Source: an uncultured Prevotellaceae bacterium
Lineage (GTDB): Bacteria; Bacteroidota; Bacteroidia; Bacteroidales; Muribaculaceae
NCBI GenBank assembly: GCA_937916085.1
Contig: CALGGO010000115.1
Span: 1 to 49,417, forward strand
DNA length: 49,417 nucleotides
Direction: 5' to 3'
Both the position numbers and the translations under genes were made by a program. Positions 8,022 through 15,310 of the stretch are shown piece after piece. The notes under the pieces were generated by a model. The model had not been told where the DNA came from, searched no databases, and was given only the letters and a program-made list of their open reading frames with translations. Position 1 is the stretch's first letter. The number at the start of each line of letters is the position of its first letter.

Positions 8022-9266
8022 TTATTTGATGAGGTTATTTGCTACTTGTAAAGCGGTGAGCATATCTACGCCAGCAGCGTCGAGGCGCTTGATGCTGTTG
8101 TTGCCGCTCAGGATGGAGCCAATGGCATAGAGGTTGCTGATGGTAGAGCCGTTGCGCATGCAACGCAGCTTCTCGTCGGTCTTGACTCCCATCTCCATAT
8201 AGGGCTGGGCATCGGTGACATCGATTTTCGCCCATGTCTTGCGGTCAAGCCCAAGGTCATCAACATCCACGCCTAAAGCTGGCTCATACACACGGTTGTA
8301 GTCGGCTCTTAGGCCTCGGCTCATGAACGAACCCGTCGCAAGGATGAAATTGTCGGCTTCGAGCACGGTGCCGTCAAGTTTGGCGGTTTTCACGCCCTTG
8401 AGGATGTTGTCTTCAAACGTTCCTTCAGTAACTTGGTCGCCAGTGAAGAATGTGCCGCCCAGAGCTGTGAAGCGCTTGCGCAGCATGGTCTGCATCCTCA
8501 CGCCGGGAACCGATGGCGGCAGCGTGGCGACATATTGTGCCGGAACTTTTATGAGCTTGAGCAGTTGCTGGCTTTTGTCGCTATTGGTCACTCCAAGCAC
8601 TGCGGGCAGCAGCACCATGTCGTAATCCTCGCCGGCAACCTTGTACACCTCTTCGGCAAGTTTCACGAGCAAGTCGTTGCTCTCTATCACTTTCGCGATG
8701 TTTGTGGAACGCATCTCGGTTGGGCTCTGACGGAGCTTTTGGAGCTCGGTCAGGGTAACAGCTTTCACATCTACTTCCACGCCCTTGTCGCGCAGCCCTG
8801 CTGCGAGGAACTTGGTGGGGAAGTCGAGGAAGTTTACAATATTCACTAGTGCCACTTTGCGCCAGGGCATGTGGTCGGGGTCCTCAATGGTAGCCATGCC
8901 TTCCATGCTCAACCACGTGGGCATCAACCCGCCAATGGGGGTGATGCGCCAGTGGTTGGATGTTGCATTGCCAGTAGTGGCGATTCCTGCTCTCTCGAGT
9001 AGTTGTTTCGCCACACCAGCCAAACTTGACACGTCTTCGAGTTTATTATATTGATGTTTACTGTTGAGTGCTTTAATGGCATCGAGGGGCTTATACACGT
9101 CGTTGCCCTTCTCGTCGCAGCCGAGCAGGTCGAGCGAGCCGCTGCCAAAGTGCATAGAGCTTTGTCCTGCGCTCACAAGAGCCACGTCTTTGCCAGCCTC
9201 GGCAAGAGCTATGCCTGCGGTGAGACCACTGAGGCCCCCACCTATTATTATAATGTCAAATTTCAT
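8022..9266 (-). CDS. glpB: Anaerobic glycerol-3-phosphate dehydrogenase subunit B
   Basis: 414 residues, as in enterobacterial GlpB (about 419). The protein opens with a Rossmann FAD motif, 'FDIIIIGGGLSGLTAGIALA', and has the family stretch 'PVLGV/LPPSVPGVRMQTMLRKRF' and 'ATGSFMSRGLRADYNRVYEP' in the second half. GlpB forms the catalytic dimer with GlpA, oxidising glycerol-3-phosphate to dihydroxyacetone phosphate. The ATG overlaps the end of glpA by 11 bases, a sign of translational coupling and fixed stoichiometry. No unusual residues seen. Confidence 0.94.
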   Translation of the reverse strand: MKFDIIIIGGGLSGLTAGIALAEAGKDVALVSAGQSSMHFGSGSLDLLGCDEKGNDVYKPLDAIKALNSKHQYNKLEDVSSLAGVAKQLLERAGIATTGNATSNHWRITPIGGLMPTWLSMEGMATIEDPDHMPWRKVALVNIVNFLDFPTKFLAAGLRDKGVEVDVKAVTLTELQKLRQSPTEMRSTNIAKVIESNDLLVKLAEEVYKVAGEDYDMVLLPAVLGVTNSDKSQQLLKLIKVPAQYVATLPPSVPGVRMQTMLRKRFTALGGTFFTGDQVTEGTFEDNILKGVKTAKLDGTVLEADNFILATGSFMSRGLRADYNRVYEPALGVDVDDLGLDRKTWAKIDVTDAQPYMEMGVKTDEKLRCMRNGSTISNLYAIGSILSGNNSIKRLDAAGVDMLTALQVANNLIK

Positions 9267-10881
9267 AGTATTCTACCCTCCTTTCATTGGCTAGTTTATC
9301 AACGCCCAGTAGGCTCTGATATATTGTTGCAGTGAGCTGGGCTTCGGCAAGGTTGTCGCCCCAGGCTACGGGTTGCATGCCTTTCCAGCGCTCGTTAATG
9401 AAGCCGTTAAGGTCGTTGATGGCTTTCTGCGCGCTATCCTCATCGCTGCACATCACCCCTGCCGCACGGCAAGCGCAGAGCTCGCCCTGACAGGTGCCCA
9501 TGCCCACTCGAGTGCGTCGGCGCAGGTTGATGAGGTTGTGGACATGGAGCTTGGTGACGGCATATCTCACTTCTCCCACGCTCACGCCCTCACATTCGCA
9601 CACCAGCGCGTCGCTAGCCGCTTCGCCGCGCTCAATGGTGTCGTTGAGGGTGCCGTGACGCCCTTGTGCCGCCTTTTGTGAGAAACTGAATCTTTTTGTC
9701 TCTCCTTTAGGTTCGCTTCCTGGCAGTGGGGTAGTGGCAGTCTCACAACCTTTGTTGATGTTGAGCTTTTGGCACACGAGGTCGGTGACCTCTTGGGCCA
9801 TGAGTCGGTAGGTCATCATCTTGCCACCAGTGATGGTGATGAAGCCGGCGAGACCGTCGCGCTTCTCGTGGTCGAGAGTGACAATGCCGCGGCTGATGTT
9901 GCGTCCGCTTGGGTCATCATCATTTGCCACTAGAGGTCGCACTCCGGCATAGCCCCTGAGGATGCGTGTTGAGCCCAGCGATGGTGCCAGTTTCATTCCC
10001 TCGGCGAGCAGATCTTCAACCTCTTCGGGAGTTACCCGCATGTCGTCACATTCCTCAATGGGAATGCGGAGGCTGGTGGTGCCAATGACGCACACTGCAT
10101 CGTCGGGGACGAGGATGTCGGCGTTTGCCGGCTTGCGGCAACGGTTAATCACCATGTTATTGACGCGGTGTCCGAAAATCAGCAACGACCCCTTGGCTGG
10201 GAACATATTGATTTTCACACCAGCCATCTGCGCTATTAATGCTCCCCAGATGCCGGCAGCATTGACGGTGACAGAGGCATAGACGTCGAGAGTCTCGCCG
10301 TTGTGGTTGTTGCGAAGCTTCACGCCCACCATTCTGTCTTGCTCGATGATTATGTCAATCACCTCGTGATAAACAAGAACCTCGGCGCCATGTAGCTGGG
10401 CGTCGAGAACGTTGGCCATTGTCAGTCTGAAGGGGTCGATGGAGGCATCAGGAACCTTGACAGCACCAATGAGTTCGGGGTTTACCGAAGGCTCCATGAG
10501 AATTGCCTGCTTAGGGTCGATGATTTCGGCACTGATTCCCGCCTCGGTACACTTTTGCACAAATGTGGCTTGGAAGTTGATGTCGTCTTCGGGCAGGGTG
10601 ATAAACAGTCCGTCGGTTTCCTCCACGCAGTGCTGAGCGATTTTTCGCAGAATCATGTTCTCCTGAATACACTCTTTAGCACTCTCGTGGTCGGTGACAG
10701 CATATCGGGCACCGCTGTGCATCAGTCCATGATTGCGTCCGGTGGCTCCTGTCGAGAAGTCGTGCCTCTCAACCAATAGCACCTTGAGTCCTCGCATGGC
10801 GCAGTCGCGTGCAGTTCCTGCTCCTGTGATTCCTCCGCCAATCACAATCACGTCGTAATGATTGTTGTTTACTGTAGTCAT
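9256..10881 (-). CDS. glpA: Anaerobic glycerol-3-phosphate dehydrogenase subunit A
   Basis: 541 residues. FAD-binding GGGITGAG starts at Gly15, followed by 'FSTGATGRNHGLMHSGARYA', the DAO-family segment of glycerol-3-phosphate dehydrogenases. The C-terminal BFD-like domain carries four cysteines (Cys428, Cys430, Cys464, Cys469; 'VCECEGVS' and 'GTCQGELCACR') expected to hold a [2Fe-2S] cluster. This domain separates GlpA from aerobic GlpD. It is the first gene of the operon. A consensus promoter at 11015-11045 gives a leader of about 127 bases, long enough for control elements. The regulator gene is divergent on the other side. Confidence 0.95.
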   Translation of the reverse strand: MTTVNNNHYDVIVIGGGITGAGTARDCAMRGLKVLLVERHDFSTGATGRNHGLMHSGARYAVTDHESAKECIQENMILRKIAQHCVEETDGLFITLPEDDINFQATFVQKCTEAGISAEIIDPKQAILMEPSVNPELIGAVKVPDASIDPFRLTMANVLDAQLHGAEVLVYHEVIDIIIEQDRMVGVKLRNNHNGETLDVYASVTVNAAGIWGALIAQMAGVKINMFPAKGSLLIFGHRVNNMVINRCRKPANADILVPDDAVCVIGTTSLRIPIEECDDMRVTPEEVEDLLAEGMKLAPSLGSTRILRGYAGVRPLVANDDDPSGRNISRGIVTLDHEKRDGLAGFITITGGKMMTYRLMAQEVTDLVCQKLNINKGCETATTPLPGSEPKGETKRFSFSQKAAQGRHGTLNDTIERGEAASDALVCECEGVSVGEVRYAVTKLHVHNLINLRRRTRVGMGTCQGELCACRAAGVMCSDEDSAQKAINDLNGFINERWKGMQPVAWGDNLAEAQLTATIYQSLLGVDKLANERRVEYYEI

Positions 10882-11014
10882 TTATGTTATAATTGAAGTT
10901 ATAGGTTCCGTCAATGGATGGTGGGTTTCGCATCTGTGGAGTAAACAATAAAAATGGTCTTTAAATGCGTATGAAAAAATTTCGAAACGCAACCGTTGTT
11001 ATTTTATTCCGCAA

Positions 11015-11045
11015 CAAAATTAGACATGTATTTTTAAATAACAAA
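11015..11045 (-). promoter_or_regulatory. Promoter of the glpABCTQ-porin operon
   Basis: Minus strand TTTG (11042-11045), 19-base spacer, TAATTTTG (11015-11022): an exact match to the Bacteroidetes consensus. Start predicted near 11008. Confidence 0.8.
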
Positions 11046-11166
11046 ATTTTTTGCTGTTTTTTTCAATGAAAAATGCATTTTTTTCTCTCAAAAAGAAAAA
11101 AATGTGCTTTTAAGCACTGTTTTTTGCTTATTTGATATATGATTTATCAATAAAATCAACAAAATA

Positions 11167-11206
11167 TGTTTCTTTTGAAAAAAAATCAAAAAAATTTGTT
11201 TCTTTT
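11167..11206 (+). promoter_or_regulatory. Direct repeats TGTTTCTTTT, 30 bp apart
   Basis: TGTTTCTTTT occurs at 11167-11176 and again at 11197-11206, spaced by about three helical turns, the second copy overlapping the -33 box of the regulator promoter. Such phasing suits a dimeric or tetrameric DNA-binding protein, such as the adjacent DeoR-type regulator. Binding is inferred; the surrounding 400 bases are very AT-rich, so chance is not excluded. Confidence 0.4.
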
Positions 11207-11226
11207 ACAAGAATATACTACTTTTG
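11195..11226 (+). promoter_or_regulatory. Promoter of the DeoR-type regulator gene
   Basis: TTTG (11195-11198), a 20-base spacer and TACTTTTG (11219-11226). Start predicted near 11233, leader about 74 bases. Confidence 0.75.
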
Positions 11227-11228
11227 CA

Positions 11229-11260
11229 TCGAAACTAATACGAAAGTTTGAAAATCGTAT
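11229..11260 (+). promoter_or_regulatory. Inverted repeat at the regulator transcription start
   Basis: ATACGA (11238-11243) and TCGTAT (11255-11260) form an inverted repeat just after the predicted start. TCGAAAC at 11229-11235 is also present at 10982-10988, shortly downstream of the glp operon start, so it may be a half-site shared by both promoters. Candidate operator for autoregulation and operon control. Confidence 0.4.
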
Positions 11261-11306
11261 AAGGACATTTAGGAATTTATAGACACCTTATATTAATAAA
11301 AAAGTC

Positions 11307-12071
11307 ATGATAAAGAAAAAACGCCAAGCACAAATTATGGAGGTGCTGCTAAAGGAGGAATCGATTGCTGTCACCGACCTTGCCGAGTTGCTCGATGTGT
11401 CGCAGGTGACAATAAGGAAAGACCTCACTGAGCTCGAGCAAGCCAATAAGCTTTACCGCAGTCATGGCAAGGCCATCATCATTAATCCTTTCACATTTAA
11501 CCGTTCGGTAAACGAGAAGGAGAAAATCGCTGTGGAGCAGAAGGAGGCGATAGGTCGCGAAGCTGCCAAGCTTATCGACAAAGATGACTCTATCATCATT
11601 GCTTCGGGAACTACGATTCATGCCCTGGCGAGAAACATCAAGCCCAAGCACCGACTCACGGTGGTGAGCGCTTCGCTGCCAGCGAGCGACATCCTCTCAC
11701 AAGACGAGAACAACGACATCATCCAGCTGGGTGGCATGGTGCGACACAGCAGCCTCTCGGTGGTGGGACAGTATAGCAGGCAGATTCTTGAGAATTGTTC
11801 GTTCTCCAAACTTTTCATAGGTGTTGATGGCATAGATTTTGACTTTGGCTTCACGACAACCGACATGCGCGAGGCGGAGCTAAACCAGCAGATGATGCGT
11901 GCGGCTCAAAAAGTGATTGTGCTTGCCGACTCAAGCAAGTTTGGCAAACGCGGTTTCGCCAAAATAGGCAACATCGATGACATCGACCTTATCATCACCG
12001 ACGCAGGAGTGAGCGCCAACGTCATCAACCAAATCAACGACCACGGCATCGACTACATCATCGCAGAGTAA
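11307..12071 (+). CDS. glpR: DeoR-family transcriptional regulator of the glp genes
   Basis: 254 residues, the normal DeoR/GlpR size. The N terminus has the DeoR helix-turn-helix (residues 5-55): 'SIAVTDLAELLDVSQVTIRK' with recognition helix SQVTIRKDL. The C-terminal sensor domain shows 'IASGTTIHALARNI', 'QLGGMVRHSSLSVVG' and 'KLFIGVDGIDFDFGFTTTDM', which form the sugar-phosphate binding fold. It is divergent from glpA across 425 bases containing both promoters. By analogy with GlpR it would repress the operon and release on glycerol-3-phosphate; repression and ligand are inferred. The symbol rests on context. Confidence 0.85.
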   Translation: MIKKKRQAQIMEVLLKEESIAVTDLAELLDVSQVTIRKDLTELEQANKLYRSHGKAIIINPFTFNRSVNEKEKIAVEQKEAIGREAAKLIDKDDSIIIASGTTIHALARNIKPKHRLTVVSASLPASDILSQDENNDIIQLGGMVRHSSLSVVGQYSRQILENCSFSKLFIGVDGIDFDFGFTTTDMREAELNQQMMRAAQKVIVLADSSKFGKRGFAKIGNIDDIDLIITDAGVSANVINQINDHGIDYIIAE

Positions 12072-12141
12072 TAAGCAAACAAGCTGACAAGGCAATAGTT
12101 GTTTCTGGCCGTTTGATACAGCAACCCCCACGCAGCAAGGA

Positions 12142-12226
12142 TCGGCTTTGCCGAGAACCTTTAGCTCGACGAGAGCATGAAGCCAAGTCGCACAAAGTGC
12201 GGTGGCGTTGGCGAAGCCATCATGCT
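12142..12226 (+). ncRNA. Structured region with possible three-way junction
   Basis: TCGGC/GCCGA hairpin at 12142-12154, then outer arms AGCATGA (12174-12180) and TCATGCT (12220-12226) enclosing two hairpins: CGCAC/GTGCG around AAA (12189-12201) and TGGC/GCCA (12203-12219). The nested pairing suggests a small structured RNA or leader, but there is no promoter in front of it and no ORF. It lies in the 600-base gap after the regulator gene. Structure is seen; a function is not. Confidence 0.35.
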
Positions 12227-12232
12227 TGACTC

Positions 12233-12454
12233 AAATTGAACAAAATTTTAAAGTAAAATTATCCAAAATTTTTAATAAAATGCTCACGCTCGCAAGGCTT
12301 TGTGCAAGCACAAGCTTTGGATAAATTAGGCTGCGGTTCAGAAATCCCAAACAAGTTTGGCTTTCATTCACCTTGCACTAATTTTGACTCGCTTAATCGC
12401 ATTTTTGTTAGATTTTTTGTTTCAATTTTGTTGAATTTCCACGCGAAGCGTGTT
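12233..12454. repeat. Inverted-end AT-rich element, copy A
   Basis: Left end AAATTGAACAAAATT (12233-12247) is matched in inverse orientation by AATTTTGTTGAATTT (12424-12438), giving terminal inverted repeats with one mismatch in 15 bases. The adjacent hairpin CACGC/GCGTG (12440-12452) belongs to the conserved unit: 12424-12454 is a perfect 31-base reverse-complement match to 29608-29638. The interior is non-coding and contains a further hairpin near 12296-12316. Resembles a MITE; no target duplication could be recognised. Confidence 0.6.
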
Positions 12455-12572
12455 AAATGAGCCCTCAATGCAATTATGTGCCTGTTGTTTCTCGTCGTTT
12501 CTGGTCCTTTGATTATTAACTTGTCTCGTCAGCAAAAAATCGTTTACCGCGAAGTGCTACTTAAAAAACTTA

Positions 12573-12614
12573 AAAACCGGCAAGATATTTTTGTCGGTTT
12601 TGAGTTTTTTTGTA
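12573..12614 (+). terminator. Terminator ahead of the acyltransferase gene
   Basis: AAAACCG and CGGTTTT pair (12573-12601) and are followed by GAG and a 7-base T-run. It lies about 500 bases after the regulator gene, so it would end readthrough from it. The downstream promoter's -33 box is inside the loop. Confidence 0.6.
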
Positions 12615-12620
12615 CTTTTG
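12590..12620 (+). promoter_or_regulatory. Consensus promoter of the acyltransferase gene
   Basis: TTTG (12590-12593), 19-base spacer, TACTTTTG (12613-12620). Start near 12627, leader about 44 bases. It overlaps the terminator at 12573-12614. Confidence 0.75.
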
Positions 12621-12670
12621 AAAACTTGATTATAAGTTAACGTAAATTGTTTTATTAAATACTTACCTTT

Positions 12671-13849
12671 ATGGAGAACGAGAACGTAATTATCCCGAGT
12701 GAATATGCCGACATTTGTCCTATCCAGGACAAGGATTTCCACAATGAGATGTCGATATTGGTCAATGAGCCGATGTTTAAGCAGATTGCGCAGATTGTCA
12801 TGCCTCAGTACAACTACACTCAGCTTAAAATGTTGCTGTTGAGCCTGAATTCAAAATATGACCTGCAAACCAAGGTGATGAAACCGTTTATTGACGGCTT
12901 GCTCGCCAAGACGTCGAAGGGTCTCACCGCCAGTGGTCTTGAGAATTTGGTCAAGGACGTGCCTAACACCTTCATCACCAACCACCGCGACATCGTGCTT
13001 GACTCGGCGCTGCTGAGCTACCTGATGCTTGAGAACGGCATGGACAGCTGTGAGATTGCTATTGGCAATAACCTGCTGATTTACAACTGGATTACTAAGC
13101 TGGTAAGGCTCAACAAATGCTTTATTGTGAAGCGTAACCTGGGTCGCTTGCAGACTATGGCTGCCGCCCTTCAGCTCTCGGCATATATGCACTTTGTGCT
13201 GAAAGAGAAGAATGGCTCTATATGGATTGCTCAGCGTGAGGGCCGCTGCAAAGACAGCAACGACCGCACTCAAGAGAGCCTCATCAAGATGCTTACTTAC
13301 GGCAACCGCGACGTGCCGTTTGTTGAGAGCCTCAAAGAGCTCAATATCGCCCCGATAGCGCTTGCCTATGAGTACGACCCGAACGACCGCCTCAAGGCGC
13401 GCGAATACCTGCTCAAGAGCAAGAACCCCAACTTCAAGAAGACTCAGGAAGACGATCTTATCAGCATGAAGACCGGTATCGCCGAGTTCAAGGGAGAGAT
13501 TCACTACTCGTTTGCTCCATGCATCAACGACAAGCTTGACCGCATCCCCGCCGACCTTGACCGTCTGCTCACCGTTCAGCGCATCTGCTGCATCATAGAC
13601 CATGAGATTCATGCCAACTACAAAATCTTCAAGACCAATTACATGGCTCATGACATGCTGTTTGAGAACAATGATTTTGCCGAGCACTACACCGCCGAGG
13701 AGGCGAAGATTTTCAACGACTATCTCAATGGTCAGCTCGACAAGATTACCGACATTCAAGTGAGCGACAGCGACCGCAACTATATGTTCAAATATATGTT
13801 GCAGATGTACAGCAACCCGCTAACAAATCACATTGAGGCAGTGGGATAA
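12671..13849 (+). CDS. PlsC/GPAT-like glycerophospholipid acyltransferase
   Basis: 392 residues without membrane helices or signal peptide. It has the acyltransferase motif order: 'FITNHRDIVLDSALL' (about 99-113), 'FIVKRNLG' (about 154-161) and 'IWIAQREGRCKDSNDRTQ' (about 186-203), the equivalents of motifs I-III of glycerolphosphate acyltransferases. Motif I reads H-R-D-I-V-L-D, so the His-to-last-Asp spacing is HX5D rather than HX4D, and motif III has QREGR instead of PEGT. Likely transfers a fatty acyl group in phospholipid or lipid A-related synthesis; the substrate is unknown. It stands next to the glycerol-3-phosphate regulon but has its own promoter. Confidence 0.75.
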   Translation: MENENVIIPSEYADICPIQDKDFHNEMSILVNEPMFKQIAQIVMPQYNYTQLKMLLLSLNSKYDLQTKVMKPFIDGLLAKTSKGLTASGLENLVKDVPNTFITNHRDIVLDSALLSYLMLENGMDSCEIAIGNNLLIYNWITKLVRLNKCFIVKRNLGRLQTMAAALQLSAYMHFVLKEKNGSIWIAQREGRCKDSNDRTQESLIKMLTYGNRDVPFVESLKELNIAPIALAYEYDPNDRLKAREYLLKSKNPNFKKTQEDDLISMKTGIAEFKGEIHYSFAPCINDKLDRIPADLDRLLTVQRICCIIDHEIHANYKIFKTNYMAHDMLFENNDFAEHYTAEEAKIFNDYLNGQLDKITDIQVSDSDRNYMFKYMLQMYSNPLTNHIEAVG

Positions 13850-13855
13850 TTGTTT

Positions 13856-13933
13856 AATGCAGAATGCAGAATGCACAATGTATAATGCAGAATTTCACTC
13901 CTTTTGCTCCTTTAAATCCTTGTAACTTCTTTA
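13856..13933. repeat. Heptad array AATGCAG x6 followed by nonamer array
   Basis: Six 7-bp units of the AATGCAG family (13856-13897) follow the acyltransferase stop by 7 bases. Four 9-bp CTCCTTTNN-type units (13898-13933) then run to 7 bases before the next ATG. Together they fill almost the entire gap. Confidence 0.85.
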
Positions 13934-13940
13934 CTATATA

Positions 13941-15206
13941 ATGACAATCCAATGGTTTCCGCTTATTGCGCTGCTTGTCGTTAACTTTGGTCTTGACTTG
14001 TGGCTGTTCCGCAAGTTCCGGCGCGACAAGAAGTTGCCGCGCCTCAAGAGTGGCGCTCATGCCGTGCTCTCGCTGGTGCTGCTGGCGATGATGGTAGTGG
14101 CGATTTCTATCCCCCGCCACACTTGCGACAACAGCACATTTGTCGCTGTCATGTGGATGCTCTACCTTTACTACGCCTTTTATGTGCCCCGCTACTTGGC
14201 GGCTGTGGTGTGGATGCCCACTCACCTAAAGAAGAGTGGAGAACGCACCCGCAAGATAGGTGGCATAGCGGCTACTACGCTCGGTGTGCTGGTGTTTGTC
14301 TATATGCTGGTGGGATTGTTTGTCGTTCCTTATCATGTGAATGTGGAGCGTGTGGAGCTGGAGTTTGAGAACCTGCCCGAGGAGTTTGACGGCTACCGCA
14401 TAGTTCAGTTCAGCGACACTCACCTTGGCACCTATAATGGCGGCAAGACTGAATTCATTCAGGAGTGGGTTGACAGTATCAACGCTCTGAAGCCCGACAT
14501 GATTTGCTTTACTGGCGACCTTGTGAGCCGTCGCACCGACGAGGCGTTACCCTATAAGAAGATTCTCTCCACGCTACATGCCCCCGATGGTGTGGTGTCG
14601 GTTCTTGGCAATCACGATGAAGGGCACTATTTTGACTGGTCGAGTGAGCAGGAGCGACTTGCCGACTGCAAAGCACTTATCGACCTGCAAAAGGCGATGG
14701 GGTGGAAATTGCTCATCAACGACAATATCATCTTGAAGCGCGACAGCAGTGAGATAGCAGTGGTGGGCACCAAGTGCTTCTGTGGATGGCCCTTCCCCAG
14801 ATGGGGAAACCTCGACACCGCCTACGTGGACTACGATACCAGCAATAGGTTTGTCGTGATGCTGCAACACAGCCCCGACGAGTGGAAGCTAGATAGGGCT
14901 TACCAGAAACGTGTGACGATGCTGCGCTTGTGCGACAAGGTCGATTTGATGCTGGCAGGTCACACTCACGCTATGCAGTGCATGGCGACACTCTTTGGTC
15001 ACAAATTCTCGCCAGCATGCTTTAATAATGAGTTTTGGGGTGGTCTCTATGCCGAAGGCGACCACAAGCTCTATGTGAACATAGGCGTTGGCATGGTGGG
15101 CATGCCAGCCCGATTGGGCACTGCTTATCCTGAAATAACCCTCATCACCCTCAAGAAACGAGGAGAATGTGTCGTGAATAATAAAGGCAAGAGGATAAGG
15201 GACTAA
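13941..15206 (+). CDS. Membrane-anchored metallophosphoesterase (YkuE/YaeI-like)
   Basis: 421 residues. Four hydrophobic segments occupy the first ~135 residues (about 6-22, 38-56, 66-84, 112-133). A calcineurin-like phosphoesterase domain follows, with all five metal/catalytic blocks: DTHLG (about 159), GDLVSRR (about 194), GNHDEG (about 222), QHSPDEW (about 304) and AGHTHA (about 335). Proteins of this layout are related to YkuE and YaeI; substrates include lipid-linked phosphates, but none can be assigned here. The C terminus ends in a basic tail. The gap before it is entirely short repeats and has no recognisable promoter, so it may be read from the acyltransferase promoter. Confidence 0.85.
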   Translation: MTIQWFPLIALLVVNFGLDLWLFRKFRRDKKLPRLKSGAHAVLSLVLLAMMVVAISIPRHTCDNSTFVAVMWMLYLYYAFYVPRYLAAVVWMPTHLKKSGERTRKIGGIAATTLGVLVFVYMLVGLFVVPYHVNVERVELEFENLPEEFDGYRIVQFSDTHLGTYNGGKTEFIQEWVDSINALKPDMICFTGDLVSRRTDEALPYKKILSTLHAPDGVVSVLGNHDEGHYFDWSSEQERLADCKALIDLQKAMGWKLLINDNIILKRDSSEIAVVGTKCFCGWPFPRWGNLDTAYVDYDTSNRFVVMLQHSPDEWKLDRAYQKRVTMLRLCDKVDLMLAGHTHAMQCMATLFGHKFSPACFNNEFWGGLYAEGDHKLYVNIGVGMVGMPARLGTAYPEITLITLKKRGECVVNNKGKRIRD

Positions 15207-15292
15207 GTTTTAAGTGTTAAGTGTAAAGTTTTGGAGGTTCTATAATCTCTAGAAAATCTAGAATTTCTAGATAATCTAAAAAAACTAAAAAT
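15201..15292. repeat. Heptad array then TCTAGANNN nonamers
   Basis: Five 7-bp units of the TTTTAAG/TGTTAAG type (15201-15235), starting at the upstream stop codon, are followed by six 9-bp units of the TCTAGAANN type (15239-15292). The array ends 19 bases before the tex ATG. Confidence 0.85.
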
Positions 15293-15310
15293 TCACATCT
15301 ATAATATATT

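Noticed and set aside
12851..13759. 302-codon open frame opposite the acyltransferase
   Set aside because: Shadow of the plus-strand gene, which carries the acyltransferase motifs; the antisense protein has no recognisable features.
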